A stretch of 64,000 nucleotides of DNA from Pandoraea sp. (lineage in GTDB: Bacteria; Pseudomonadota; Gammaproteobacteria; Burkholderiales; Burkholderiaceae): NCBI GenBank assembly GCA_031291335.1, contig JARLJF010000097.1, forward strand, positions 1 to 64,000, read 5' to 3'. How positions within the stretch are numbered: the stretch's first letter is position 1; every line of letters starts with the position of its first letter. The position numbers were made by a program, and so were the translations under genes. The notes under the pieces are model-generated. The model did no database searches. It worked only from the letters and a program-made list of their open reading frames with translations, and was not told the origin of the DNA. Below, one piece after another: positions 34,791-44,212 of the stretch.

Positions 34791-35567
34791 TTAGCCGACC
34801 GCCAGGCCATCGTCGATGGTCATGATCGAGCCATTGATAAATCTGGAATCGTCCGAGGCAAGAAGCAGAATCAGCCCGTCGAGATCGCTTGGCTCCCCGA
34901 CACGCTGACGAGGCAACATCTGAATCAGCTTGCGGCCGGCTTCGGTCTGCCAGTGTTCGTGATTGATCTCGGTATCGATATAGCCAGGACACAGCGCATT
35001 CACGTTGATATTGAAGCGCCCCCACTCGAGCGCCATCGCACGCGTCATCTGGATGACGGCCGCCTTGCTGACACAATACACGCCAAGCATGGGAATCGCG
35101 CGCTGTCCGGCCACCGACGCCACGTTGATGATCCGGTGCTGACGCTGCGGATCGCCTTTGGCGCGGCGGATCATGCGCTTGGCAACTTCCTGCGCCATAA
35201 AGAACGCGCCGCGCGTGTTCGTGTTCAAAACGTAGTCGTATTCCTGAGGCGTGACATCGACCAGCCGTTGCTGCGCCGAAACCCCTGAATTGTTGATGAG
35301 AATGTCGATCGCGCCAGCCTCGGTCTCAGCGTGAGCCACCGCGGCGCGGATGCTGTCGTAATCCGTCACGTCAAGCGGGACAAAATGGGCCGCACCGCCC
35401 TGCGACTCGATCTCCGCACGCAATTCCTTGAGCCGCTCAACGCGGCGGCTGGCAAGCACCACCTTCGCCCCGGCCTGGGCGAGCACCTTGGCAAACTGCA
35501 TGCCTAGTCCGCTCGATGCCCCTGTCACCATCGCCACTTTGCCTTCCAGATTCAGCGAACGCCCCAT
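34791..35567 (-). CDS. SDR family oxidoreductase
   Basis: 258-residue NAD(P)-dependent short-chain dehydrogenase/reductase. Cofactor motif VTGASSGLG near residue 15, NNSGVSAQQ, catalytic Ser in INVASVAGQRAI, YxxxK as YCVSKAA, and the C-terminal GRFNINVNALCPGYIDTEI region. Start at 35567 has GGAG seven bases upstream; the track adds an unrelated leader. It is divergent from the ETF-ubiquinone oxidoreductase gene. It resembles 3-hydroxyacyl-type reductases, but substrate cannot be set. Confidence 0.88.
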   Translation of the reverse strand: MGRSLNLEGKVAMVTGASSGLGMQFAKVLAQAGAKVVLASRRVERLKELRAEIESQGGAAHFVPLDVTDYDSIRAAVAHAETEAGAIDILINNSGVSAQQRLVDVTPQEYDYVLNTNTRGAFFMAQEVAKRMIRRAKGDPQRQHRIINVASVAGQRAIPMLGVYCVSKAAVIQMTRAMALEWGRFNINVNALCPGYIDTEINHEHWQTEAGRKLIQMLPRQRVGEPSDLDGLILLLASDDSRFINGSIMTIDDGLAVG

Positions 35568-35745
35568 CGTCTTCTCCCTCGAGCCCGCACACCTATTGAA
35601 AAACGGCACCGCCGCAAGGCCCGCCGCTAGAGCTTCCTACCTACCAAACTGAACGATCGTGCTATTAATATGCGGTTGCGAGGTGTTCCCCATTCCCGGA
35701 AAATGGCCGCACCCACGAATTCTAACGTTTATAACAGGAGCATCA

Positions 35746-37416
35746 ATGGATCCCAAGCTGCTTGAGCAGTACGGCCCAAGGGAGTCGATGGAATATGACG
35801 TCGTCGTTGTTGGCGGCGGTCCGGCCGGCCTGTCCACGGCTATCCGTTTGAAGCAGCGTGCCCAGGAAGCAGGCAAGGAAATTTCCGTTTGCGTGCTGGA
35901 AAAAGGCTCGGAAATCGGCGCCCACATCCTGTCCGGCGCAGTAATGGATCCGCAAGCCCTGACCGAACTCATTCCCAACTGGAAAGAACTCGGCGCACCG
36001 CTCGACACCCCGGTCGTAGAAGATCGTTTCCTGTTCCTGAACGAGACGGGCGCAACCTCCACCCCGTCGTGGCTGCTGCCCGCCTGCTTCCAGAACCATG
36101 GCAATTACGTCATCAGCCTGGGCAATGTCGTGCGTTGGCTCGGCCAGCAGGCCGAAGCGCTGGGCGTTGAGATCTTCCCGGGCTTCCCCGCCGCCGAGAT
36201 TCTGTACGACGAGACGGGCGCGGTCATGGGCGTGGCGACCGGCAACATGGGCGTTGGCAAGGACGGCGAGCCGACCGAGAACTTCCAGCTCGGCATGGAG
36301 CTGCATGCGAAGTACACGATCTTCTCGGAAGGCGCACGCGGCAGCCTCGGCCGCCAGTTGATGCGCAAGTTCAATCTCGATGAAGGTCGCGATCCGCAGG
36401 CTTACGGTCTGGGCATCAAGGAACTGTGGGAAATCGATCCGGCCAAGCACAAGGAAGGCCTCGTCATCCACACCGCTGGCTGGCCCCTCAATTCGCAAAC
36501 CTACGGCGGCTCGTTCCTCTATCACCTGCCGAACCATCAGGTTGCCGTGGGCTTCATCGTCGGTCTCGACTACAGCAATCCGTATCTGTCGCCGTTCGAA
36601 GAGTTTCAGCGCTACAAGACGCACCCGTCGATTCGTCACTTCCTCGAAGGTGGCAAGCGTCTCTCGTATGGCGCACGCGCTATCACGGCGGGCGGACTGC
36701 TGGCACTGCCGAAGCTCGTGTTCAAGGGCGGCGCACTGGTCGGTTGCGAAGCAGGTTTCCTCAACGTGAGCCGCATCAAGGGCAGTCACGCTGCCATCAA
36801 GAGCGGCATGCTGGCCGCCGACGCAGCCTTCGATGCGCTGGTCGCCGACCGTCAACGCGATGAACTCGCCGCCTACCCGGTGGCGTTCGAACAATCGTGG
36901 CTGCACGAAGAGCTGAACAAGGCGCGCAACTTCAAGCAATGGTTCAAGAAGGGCCTGACCGTTGCAACGCTCATGACCGGCATCGAACAGAAGCTGCTGG
37001 GCGGCAAGATGCCGTGGACGATCCACCGCAAAAAGGCCGATCACGAAAGCCTGTTGCCGGCCGCGCAATGCCAGCCGATCGTCTATCCGAAGCCGGATGG
37101 CAAGCTCACATTCGACCGCCTGTCGTCGGTCTTCATCTCGAACACCAACCACGAAGAGAACCAACCTGCGCACTTGACGCTCAAGGATCCCAGTGTGCCG
37201 GTGGGTATCAATCTGGCTGAGTACGCCGGCCCCGAGCAGCGGTATTGCCCGGCCGGCGTGTACGAGTTCGTGAAGAACGACGACGACTCCGCACGCCTGC
37301 AGATCAACGCGCAGAACTGCGTGCACTGCAAGACGTGCGACATCAAGGACCCGACGCAGAATATCGTGTGGGTCACGCCGGAAGGCGGTGGCGGGCCGAA
37401 CTACCCGAACATGTAA
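35746..37416 (+). CDS. Electron transfer flavoprotein-ubiquinone oxidoreductase
   Basis: 556-residue membrane-associated enzyme that passes electrons from ETF, reduced by acyl-CoA and other dehydrogenases, to ubiquinone. FAD-binding N-terminus EYDVVVVGGGPAGLSTAIRL, conserved SGAVMDPQALTEL, the quinone-site region HTAGWPLNSQTYGGSFLYHL, and a C-terminal [4Fe-4S] cluster motif CVHCKTCDIKDPTQNI. Length matches the family. The ATG has AGGAG six bases upstream. In this context it probably serves fatty acid and other acyl-CoA oxidation. Confidence 0.96.
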   Translation: MDPKLLEQYGPRESMEYDVVVVGGGPAGLSTAIRLKQRAQEAGKEISVCVLEKGSEIGAHILSGAVMDPQALTELIPNWKELGAPLDTPVVEDRFLFLNETGATSTPSWLLPACFQNHGNYVISLGNVVRWLGQQAEALGVEIFPGFPAAEILYDETGAVMGVATGNMGVGKDGEPTENFQLGMELHAKYTIFSEGARGSLGRQLMRKFNLDEGRDPQAYGLGIKELWEIDPAKHKEGLVIHTAGWPLNSQTYGGSFLYHLPNHQVAVGFIVGLDYSNPYLSPFEEFQRYKTHPSIRHFLEGGKRLSYGARAITAGGLLALPKLVFKGGALVGCEAGFLNVSRIKGSHAAIKSGMLAADAAFDALVADRQRDELAAYPVAFEQSWLHEELNKARNFKQWFKKGLTVATLMTGIEQKLLGGKMPWTIHRKKADHESLLPAAQCQPIVYPKPDGKLTFDRLSSVFISNTNHEENQPAHLTLKDPSVPVGINLAEYAGPEQRYCPAGVYEFVKNDDDSARLQINAQNCVHCKTCDIKDPTQNIVWVTPEGGGGPNYPNM

Positions 37417-37426
37417 TGTCGTATTG

Positions 37427-37452
37427 CCGCCGGTTCGCCCGGCGGTTTTTGT
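37427..37452 (+). terminator. Intrinsic terminator after the ETF-QO gene
   Basis: CCGCCGG, five-base loop, CCGGCGG followed by TTTTTG. It lies ten bases after the stop. Confidence 0.85.
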
Positions 37453-37544
37453 TTGCGAGCTGTCCGCGACACGCCGTTTTGCAACCCGCTTGCTGAATGG
37501 CGGTCATATCGGTTTCGGATCAACGCCAATGGCAAGGAGGCACG

Positions 37545-37859
37545 ATGTCGAGAACTTCCGCATGGCTGTCGGGTGTCGCGTTGACGGGCACCCTCGCGCT
37601 CACTTGTGGCGCGGTGCAGGCGAAGTCGGTGTCCTACCTGTGTGACAACACGCATGTCGCGCTGGTCGTCTACGACGATCGCAACCTCGGCGGCAATGTC
37701 ACGCTGTACTGGATGGGCAAGCGCGAGGTCCTCAAGCCTGCGCGTGCAGCGAGCGGCGAAAAGCATGTCGGGCCAACGCTCGTCTGGTGGAGCAAGGGGC
37801 CGGAGGGCACGCTTTACACCGCCAAAGATGAACGCCCTATCACCCAATGCAAGGAATGA
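37545..37859 (+). CDS. MliC/PliC-like lysozyme inhibitor
   Basis: 104 residues with a signal peptide (WLSGVALTGTLALTCGAVQA) and a mature domain of about 78 residues. The pattern KSVSYLCDNTHVALVVYDD ... ASGEKHVGPTLVWWSKGPEGTLYT matches the MliC family (Ser-Gly loop and W-x-KG segment that plug the c-type lysozyme active site). It has no lipobox cysteine, so it looks periplasmic (PliC-like) and not lipid-anchored. AAGGAGG precedes the ATG. Protects peptidoglycan from host lysozyme by family function. Confidence 0.8.
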   Translation: MSRTSAWLSGVALTGTLALTCGAVQAKSVSYLCDNTHVALVVYDDRNLGGNVTLYWMGKREVLKPARAASGEKHVGPTLVWWSKGPEGTLYTAKDERPITQCKE

Positions 37860-37864
37860 CGCAT

Positions 37865-37898
37865 AAAAAAACGCCAGACAATTCGTCTGGCGTTTTTC
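37865..37898. terminator. Bidirectional terminator
   Basis: ACGCCAGAC, five-base loop, GTCTGGCGT flanked by A-run and T-run, between the convergent lysozyme-inhibitor gene and aroC. Confidence 0.85.
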
Positions 37899-37962
37899 AT
37901 CACTCCGACTGATGACGCCACACACGCCCAGCGTGTGCCTGGCAAATCGTCAGCCGGCATCC

Positions 37963-39066
37963 TTATTCCGGTGCGCGTGCTGCGATGACAGGCGTATCCA
38001 CCTGCACGTCGCCGCACTGAGCACGGTGGCGCAGTGCGTGATCGATCAGCACAAGCGCCAGCAATGCTTCGGCAATCGGCGTTGCACGGATACCCACGCA
38101 GGGATCATGACGACCGAAAGTCTCCACCGTTGACGGCTGACCCGCGACATCGATCGAACGACGCTGCGTACGAATGCTCGACGTCGGCTTGATCGCGATC
38201 GAGACATCAATGTCCTGCCCCGTGGAGATGCCGCCCAGAATGCCACCGGCGTTGTTACCGACGAAGCCTTCCGGGGTCAGCTCATCGCCATGCTCCGATC
38301 CCTTCTGCGTAACGCTGCGGAAACCTGCCCCGATCTCCACACCCTTGACGGCGTTCAGCCCCATCATTGCGTGGGCGATATCCGCGTCCAGACGGTCGAA
38401 CAACGGCTCTCCGAGCCCGACCGGAACCCCCGTCGCCACGACACGCAGCTTGGCGCCGACGGAATCCCCGGCTTTGCGAAGATCGTCCATATACGCTTCG
38501 AGCTGCGGCACGACCTCTGCGTTAGCCGCGAAGAACGGATTTTGCGGCACTTGCGACCAGTCGGTTTGCGGGATCTCGATGTCACCCAGTTGCGTCATGC
38601 AACCGTGCACCTGCACACCGTAACGTTCGGCCAGCCACTTTTTGGCGACAGCCCCGGCAGCCACGACCGGCGCCGTCAGACGCGCCGACGAGCGACCACC
38701 GCCGCGATAGTCGCGAACGCCGTATTTTTGCAGATAGGTGTAGTCGGCATGCCCGGGACGGAACGTCTGGACGATGTTGCCGTAGTCCTTGCTGCGCTGA
38801 TCGGTGTTGCGGATGAGCAGCGCGATCGGCGTGCCCGTCGTTACCCCTTCGAACACCCCAGAGAGGATCTCGACGGCATCCGGCTCATTCCGCTGCGTGA
38901 CGTGACGCGAGGTGCCGGGACGGCGACGATCCAACTCCACCTGAATGTCGGCTTCCGTGAGCGCCATTCCGGGCGGGCAGCCATCGATGACGCAGCCAAT
39001 GGCCGGGCCATGCGATTCGCCGAAAGTGGTGACGGTAAACAGGGTTCCAAGCGTATTGCCAGACAT
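37963..39066 (-). CDS. aroC: Chorismate synthase
   Basis: 367-residue last enzyme of the shikimate pathway, forming chorismate from EPSP with reduced FMN. Signatures: [33 protein letters not shown] at the N-terminus, [41 protein letters not shown], and [40 protein letters not shown]. Full length and intact. It stands alone, with a terminator downstream shared with the convergent gene. Confidence 0.98.
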   Translation of the reverse strand: MSGNTLGTLFTVTTFGESHGPAIGCVIDGCPPGMALTEADIQVELDRRRPGTSRHVTQRNEPDAVEILSGVFEGVTTGTPIALLIRNTDQRSKDYGNIVQTFRPGHADYTYLQKYGVRDYRGGGRSSARLTAPVVAAGAVAKKWLAERYGVQVHGCMTQLGDIEIPQTDWSQVPQNPFFAANAEVVPQLEAYMDDLRKAGDSVGAKLRVVATGVPVGLGEPLFDRLDADIAHAMMGLNAVKGVEIGAGFRSVTQKGSEHGDELTPEGFVGNNAGGILGGISTGQDIDVSIAIKPTSSIRTQRRSIDVAGQPSTVETFGRHDPCVGIRATPIAEALLALVLIDHALRHRAQCGDVQVDTPVIAARAPE

Positions 39067-39243
39067 ACGGGGATCAGGTTCGGGTGAGACGGGAGAGCCC
39101 TATTATGCCAGCGATCCCGCCGCACCGCCCCACCCTGAGCGGCATACCGTGACGCCAAATGCCCGAATGACGGCATTTTGGGCGCCATTCGAGGGCTGGC
39201 TCGGAGATATCCGAACCGTGCAACGCTTCTGTCCGGACGTCTT

Positions 39244-41163
39244 TCAGACCGGCCACGGACCGCGAAGCTTGAGCACCTTTTCGCGCAGCGCCTCAGGCGT
39301 AGCCTGGGCAGGCGCGACCGGCTCCCCAATGACAAGCTCCAGTCGATTCAGAATGCCGCGCTTGAACGGCCGCGTCATCGCCGCACCGCCATGTCGTGAG
39401 AAGAAGCTTCCCCACAGACCACGCAGCGCCATCGGCACGACCGGCACCGGGCTGCGCTCGATGATGCGCTGTACCCCCTGACGGAACACCTGCAGATCAC
39501 CGGACGCCGTGAGCTTGCCCTCAGGGAAGATACAAACGACCTCGCCCGCTTCCAGCGCCTTGGCGATCAGTTCGTAGGCCTTGTTGAGCCCCCCTGCGTC
39601 TTCATGCGCCGGGGCAATCGGAATCGCCCCCACGGTGCGGAAGAACCACGACAGCACGGGGATGCGGAAAATCCGATGGTCCATCACGAAGCGCACCGGC
39701 CGCCGGATCGACGCCCCGATCACCACGGCATCGGCGAAGCTCACGTGATTGCAGACCAGCACGCACGGTCCGTCCTCCGGGATCTGGTCCGCCCCTTTGA
39801 CGTCGATACGGTAGACGGTGTGCAATAGCAGCCACATCACGAAGCGAATCAGAAATTCCGGGAGCAACGTGTAGAGATAGACCGCGACAAGCGCATTGAG
39901 AATGCCGGTGACGAGATACAACTGGTCGATGGTGAATCCGGCTCTCGTGAGCGCCATCGCCATGAGCGCCGACACGACCATGAACAGCGCGTTGAGAATA
40001 TTGTTCGCGGCGATGATGCGCGCACGATGCGACGGTTTGCTGCGACTCTGGATCAAAGCGTACAGCGGCACGCTATAGAAGCCGCCGAACATCGCCAACA
40101 GGAACAGATCCGCCAGAATACGCCAATGCGCCGGCTGCGAAACGAACTGGCCGACGCTCTGCAGGGTAGCGCCACTGGCACCGCCCCGGCTGGCGAAATA
40201 CAGATCGACCGCGAACACGGTCATGCCGATCGAGCCGAAAGGCACCAGACCGATTTCCACCTTGCCCGCAGAGAGCCGCTCGCACAGGAGCGAGCCCACG
40301 CCGATACCGACGGAAAACATGGCCAGCAACAGCGTGACGACATCGGGGTCGGCCCCCAACACGTCGTGGGCAAAATTGAAGAACGATGCGAGGAAAGTTG
40401 CGCCGAGGAACCAGAGCCAGGAAATGCCGAGCAGGCTCTGGAATACCGCCCGGTCCGTGCGCGCGATGCGCAGATTTCTCCACGTTTCCGTGAACGGATT
40501 CCAGTTGATACGCAGATCAGGCTGCGCAGCGGGCGTTTGCGGCACCCATGTCGACACCAGACGCCCTAACAGCGCAAGCCCGAGGCAGATACCGCCGAGC
40601 CAAGGCAGCGAGCGAGCGCCGGCACCGGCAATCTCGCCCCCGATGATCGTGCCGATCAGAATCGCTACGAACGTGCCCATTTCAACGAGGCCGTTGCCAC
40701 CCACCAGTTCGTGATCGGCGAGATGCTGCGGCAAATAAGCGTATTTCACGGGCCCGAACAGCGTCGAGTGCAGCCCCATCAGGAACGTGCAAACAAACAG
40801 CAATGGCGCGCTTGTCCAGAGGAACCCGGCCGCGCCGACGATCATGATCGCGATCTCCAGCGTCTTGACCAGGCGGATCAGGCGTGCCTTGTCCCACTTG
40901 TCCGCAATTTGCCCACTGGTCGCAGAAAACAGGAGAAATGGCGCAATGAAGATGGCCGAGATCAGAAACGCCGCAGTCTTGCCGTCGACGTTTTGAAAAA
41001 GCGATGCATGGTAGGTGACAAGCGACGTGAACGCGATCTTGAACACGTTGTCGTTCATCGCGCCCAGAAATTGCGTCCAGAAGAACGGCGCAAAGCGTCG
41101 TTCTCTCAGCAGACGTGATTGATGGCCCTCGCCGCGTGCCCCGCGCTGGCTGGCCTCACTCAC
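39244..41163 (-). CDS. MFS transporter - PlsC-type acyltransferase fusion (LplT/Aas-like)
   Basis: 639-residue inner-membrane protein. Residues about 1-430 form a major-facilitator domain (FFWTQFLGAMNDNVFKIAF start, like LplT lysophospholipid flippases). Residues about 435-639 are a PlsC-family acyltransferase with the NHVSFAD (NHx4D) and FPEGKLT motifs. Together these suggest flipping and re-acylation of lysophospholipids. In E. coli the acyltransferase part of Aas is fused to an AMP-binding ligase, while LplT is a separate protein. Here the ligase is absent. The gene overlaps the CBS-domain gene upstream by four bases. Confidence 0.9.
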   Translation of the reverse strand: MSEASQRGARGEGHQSRLLRERRFAPFFWTQFLGAMNDNVFKIAFTSLVTYHASLFQNVDGKTAAFLISAIFIAPFLLFSATSGQIADKWDKARLIRLVKTLEIAIMIVGAAGFLWTSAPLLFVCTFLMGLHSTLFGPVKYAYLPQHLADHELVGGNGLVEMGTFVAILIGTIIGGEIAGAGARSLPWLGGICLGLALLGRLVSTWVPQTPAAQPDLRINWNPFTETWRNLRIARTDRAVFQSLLGISWLWFLGATFLASFFNFAHDVLGADPDVVTLLLAMFSVGIGVGSLLCERLSAGKVEIGLVPFGSIGMTVFAVDLYFASRGGASGATLQSVGQFVSQPAHWRILADLFLLAMFGGFYSVPLYALIQSRSKPSHRARIIAANNILNALFMVVSALMAMALTRAGFTIDQLYLVTGILNALVAVYLYTLLPEFLIRFVMWLLLHTVYRIDVKGADQIPEDGPCVLVCNHVSFADAVVIGASIRRPVRFVMDHRIFRIPVLSWFFRTVGAIPIAPAHEDAGGLNKAYELIAKALEAGEVVCIFPEGKLTASGDLQVFRQGVQRIIERSPVPVVPMALRGLWGSFFSRHGGAAMTRPFKRGILNRLELVIGEPVAPAQATPEALREKVLKLRGPWPV

Positions 41164-41615
41164 TTCGCGTTTTCCGCTTCCTCAGCCGGCCAGTCGCGAA
41201 TGTAGGCCTTGAGCATGCGGTTCTCGAAGGACTGCTCCTCGACGACCGCGCGCGCGACATCATAGAAAGAAATCACGCCCATGAGCGTGCGATTGTCCAT
41301 GACCGGCAGATAGCGGGCGTGGCGCTCGAGCATCATGCGCCGCACCTCATTCACGTCCGTCTCCGGCGTGCAGGTGAGCGGGTGATCATCCATCACCTTG
41401 CGAATCGTGGAGGCACCGACGGTGCCGCCGTTCTTGCTGATCGTATTGATGATTTCGCGGAACGTGAGCATGCCCACGAGATCGCCGTATTCCATCACGA
41501 CGAGCGAACCGATGTCGTGCTCCGCCATCGTGTCGACGGCATCGGCCAGCGACGTCTCCGGGGTCACGGTGAAAAGGGTGTTGCCCTTTACTTTCAGGAT
41601 GTCAGATACACGCAT
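41160..41615 (-). CDS. CBS domain-containing protein
   Basis: 151 residues, two CBS motifs. First MRVSDILKVKGNTLFTVTPETSLADAVDTMAEHDIGSLVVMEYGDLVGMLTFREI, second TIRKVMDDHPLTCTPETDVNEVRRMMLERHARYLPVMDNRTLMGVISFYDV. CBS pairs bind adenine nucleotides and act as regulatory modules. Start at 41615 has AGGAG eight bases upstream. Its stop overlaps the start of the MFS-acyltransferase gene (ATGA), so it is translationally coupled and may signal energy state to lipid remodelling. That link is an inference. Confidence 0.9.
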   Translation of the reverse strand: MRVSDILKVKGNTLFTVTPETSLADAVDTMAEHDIGSLVVMEYGDLVGMLTFREIINTISKNGGTVGASTIRKVMDDHPLTCTPETDVNEVRRMMLERHARYLPVMDNRTLMGVISFYDVARAVVEEQSFENRMLKAYIRDWPAEEAENAK

Positions 41616-42027
41616 GGCACACACTCCTCTTTGTGATGCTCGGGCAACCGTGGCGGAACGCTGCCGCCAGACGGATTGCCGGACTTCGGCCAGACTTCGG
41701 CTTGCGAGACGGAACGCTGGCGCGCACGCCGTTGTCTCCGCGTAAATAGTGATTAGAACATGTTCAAAGGATGCTATCGGAAAGCGCCTGAAAAGGAAAG
41801 GCGCACGACGCGCACATGTCCGTATGGCGCGGGTTTTCGGCCGATTCCTGACTTGTGCTCGGACACGGCCGTACCTCAGGCATCGGACAACACCGCAATT
41901 TCCCTGATGAGGCTCGCAAAGCCTGTCGGCGCGTACGACGGTGGTGCTAGGATTGCCGTATACGTAAAGTCCGCGTTACGAGTCAGCGCCAAGTCAACGT
42001 CAAGCCAACCGCGAGGCCCTCTCCGAC
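41616..42027. other. Gene-free stretch before metY
   Basis: About 412 bases. It holds two perfect short palindromes, GAACATGTTC (41756-41765) and CGTATACG (41957-41964), and a run of short repeats (AGTCAACGTCAAGCCAAC) close to the metY start. I see no gene or riboswitch that I recognise. Confidence 0.4.
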
Positions 42028-43335
42028 ATGTCAGTACCGCACTTCGACACGCTCGCCCTGCACGCCGGGGCCGCCCCCGACCCTGTCACGGGAGCGCGCG
42101 CCACCCCGATCTATCAAACCACGTCGTTCGTCTTCTCCGACGCCGATCAGGCCGCCGCGCTCTTCAACATGGAGCGCGCCGGGCATGTCTATTCGCGCAT
42201 TTCCAATCCGACCAATGCCGTCTTCGAAGAGCGCATGGCAGCATTGGAAAACGGCGCTGGCGCCATCGCAACGGCGAGCGGTCAGGCCGCGCTGCATCTG
42301 GCCATCGCCACGCTGATGGGCGCGGGCGCGCACATCGTAGCATCGAGCGCGTTGTACGGTGGTTCGCACAATCTGTTGCATTACACGCTGCGTCGTTTCG
42401 GCATTGAGACGACGTTCGTGCGTCCTGGTGATCTGGATGGCTGGCGCGCTGCCGTGCGCCCCGAGACCCGGCTATTCTTCGGCGAAACGCTCGGCAACCC
42501 GGGGCTCGATGTTCTCGACATTGCACAAGTTGCCCAGATCGCGCACGACGCCGGGGTGCCCCTGCTCGTCGACAGCACCTTCACTACACCGTGGCTCATT
42601 CGCCCCTTCGATCATGGCGCGGATCTCGTGTATCACTCGGCCACCAAATTCCTCGGTGGTCACGGCACGACCATCGGCGGCATTCTGGTCGACGGCGGCA
42701 CCTTCGATTTCGAGAAGAGCGGCAAATTTCCCGAGTTGACCGAGCCGTATGACGGATTTCACGGCATGGTTTTCGCGGAAGAGAATTCGGTCGCACCGTT
42801 CCTGCTGCGCGCGCGACGCGAGGGACTGCGAGACTTTGGCGCGTGCCTGCATCCGCAGGCGGCATGGCAACTGCTGCAAGGGATCGAAACGCTGCCGCTG
42901 CGCATGGCCCGGCACGTGGACAACGCGCGTCGTGTGGTGGAATTCCTCGCGGGGCATGAGGCCGTCGCGAGCGTTGCCTATCCCGAGTTGCCATCGCATC
43001 CCGATTACGCATTGGCCAAGCGCCTGCTGCCCCGTGGCGCGGGCGCCGTGTTCAGTTTCAATCTGAAGGGAGACCGCGCTGCTGGACGTCGCTTTATCGA
43101 GTCGTTGCAACTCTTTTCCCACTTGGCGAACGTCGGGGACGCGCGTTCGCTCGTCATTCACCCCGCCTCGACCACGCACTTCCGCATGGACGCCGCAGCG
43201 CTCGCGGCCGCCGGTATCGGGGAAGGCACCGTGCGTCTGTCGATCGGCCTGGAAGACCCCGACGACCTGATCCAGGATCTCAAGCGCGGCCTGAAGGCGG
43301 CAGCCAAATCCTCCTCCAAGGGGCAAGCCCGATGA
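42028..43335 (+). CDS. metY: O-acetylhomoserine aminocarboxypropyltransferase (sulfhydrylase)
   Basis: 435-residue PLP enzyme that makes homocysteine from O-acetylhomoserine and sulfide. Features: FDTLALHAGAAPDPVTGARATPIYQTTSFVFSDADQAAALF at the N-terminus, ASGQAALHLAI, PLP-lysine in HSATKFLGGHG, and LQLFSHLANVGDARSLVIHPASTTH. Length and these features fit the MetY/O-acetylhomoserine sulfhydrylase branch. It overlaps the next gene by four bases. Close PLP relatives such as MetZ (O-succinylhomoserine) cannot be fully excluded from motifs alone. Confidence 0.92.
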   Translation: MSVPHFDTLALHAGAAPDPVTGARATPIYQTTSFVFSDADQAAALFNMERAGHVYSRISNPTNAVFEERMAALENGAGAIATASGQAALHLAIATLMGAGAHIVASSALYGGSHNLLHYTLRRFGIETTFVRPGDLDGWRAAVRPETRLFFGETLGNPGLDVLDIAQVAQIAHDAGVPLLVDSTFTTPWLIRPFDHGADLVYHSATKFLGGHGTTIGGILVDGGTFDFEKSGKFPELTEPYDGFHGMVFAEENSVAPFLLRARREGLRDFGACLHPQAAWQLLQGIETLPLRMARHVDNARRVVEFLAGHEAVASVAYPELPSHPDYALAKRLLPRGAGAVFSFNLKGDRAAGRRFIESLQLFSHLANVGDARSLVIHPASTTHFRMDAAALAAAGIGEGTVRLSIGLEDPDDLIQDLKRGLKAAAKSSSKGQAR

Positions 43336-44147
43336 ACTTCGACATCGCAGGCCATAACGTCTACGCCTACACCGCCGGCAAAGCGATCGATCCCGGGCAG
43401 CCAACGGTCGTTTTTCTGCATGGCGCGCAGCACGATCACAGTGTCTGGGGGTTACAGAGCCGATATCTTGCCCATCACGGCATGAACGTGCTCGCGCTGG
43501 ATCTGCCGGGGCATCACCGCAGCACGGGCGAACCACTGAAGACGATCGGCGAAATGGCCGATCGCGTGGTGGCCGTGCTCGATGCGGCGGGGGTTGGCAA
43601 TGCCGCCTGGGTCGGGCACAGCATGGGGTCGCTGATCGCGCTCGACGCCGCAGCTCGCTATCCGTCGCGCGTGTCGCGCATCGCCCTCGTGGGCACCGCG
43701 TACCCGATGAAGGTCTCCGATGCTCTGCTCGAAGCCGCCGCCGAGCGCGAGCCGGAGGCCATCGCCCTGGTCAATGCGTGGTCGCACAGCACGCTCGCCG
43801 CCAAGCCCTCGGCGCCCGGCCCGGGCTTCTGGACTTGGGGCGGAAATCAACGATTGATGGAACGAGTGTCGCAGCGCAATCCCGCCAAGGTGTTCCTCAC
43901 CGACTTCGAGGCGTGCAATCGCTACGATCAAGGTACGGAAGCGGCTGCGCGGGTCAAATGTCCGGTGCTCGCGGTGCTCGGTCAGCGTGACCAGATGACA
44001 CCGCCCCGGGCCGCGCAAGCGCTGCTCGACGCCCTGCGCGAGGCCGGGGCGCCGGTCACGGTGGAGGTCGTCAATGCGGGCCACGCCATCATGACCGAGC
44101 AGCCGGACGCCCTACTCGATGCCCTCGTGAAATTCATGCGACACTGA
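43332..44147 (+). CDS. Alpha/beta hydrolase
   Basis: 271 residues with the alpha/beta hydrolase fold: FLHGAQHDHSVW oxyanion region, nucleophile elbow GHSMGS, LPGHHRSTGEPLKTIGEMA, and a C-terminal catalytic His in VVNAGHAIMTEQ. The gene starts inside the stop codon of metY (ATGA overlap), so it is co-translated with it. The overlap suggests a link to methionine or homocysteine metabolism, but no known enzyme of that pathway has this sequence, so the role is open. Confidence 0.88.
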   Translation: MNFDIAGHNVYAYTAGKAIDPGQPTVVFLHGAQHDHSVWGLQSRYLAHHGMNVLALDLPGHHRSTGEPLKTIGEMADRVVAVLDAAGVGNAAWVGHSMGSLIALDAAARYPSRVSRIALVGTAYPMKVSDALLEAAAEREPEAIALVNAWSHSTLAAKPSAPGPGFWTWGGNQRLMERVSQRNPAKVFLTDFEACNRYDQGTEAAARVKCPVLAVLGQRDQMTPPRAAQALLDALREAGAPVTVEVVNAGHAIMTEQPDALLDALVKFMRH

Positions 44148-44212
44148 GTACGTCGCCTTCGTTGTCAGCTTGTGTCACCTTGCTGTCACCTTGGCTATCG
44201 AGGAGGCTTGTC

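Noticed and set aside
35743-37326. 527-residue minus-strand ORF opposite the ETF-QO gene
   Set aside because: Shadow of a full-length, well-recognised enzyme.
38185-38205. FNR-like sequence TTGATCGCGATCGA
   Set aside because: Lies inside the aroC coding region and is explained by codons.
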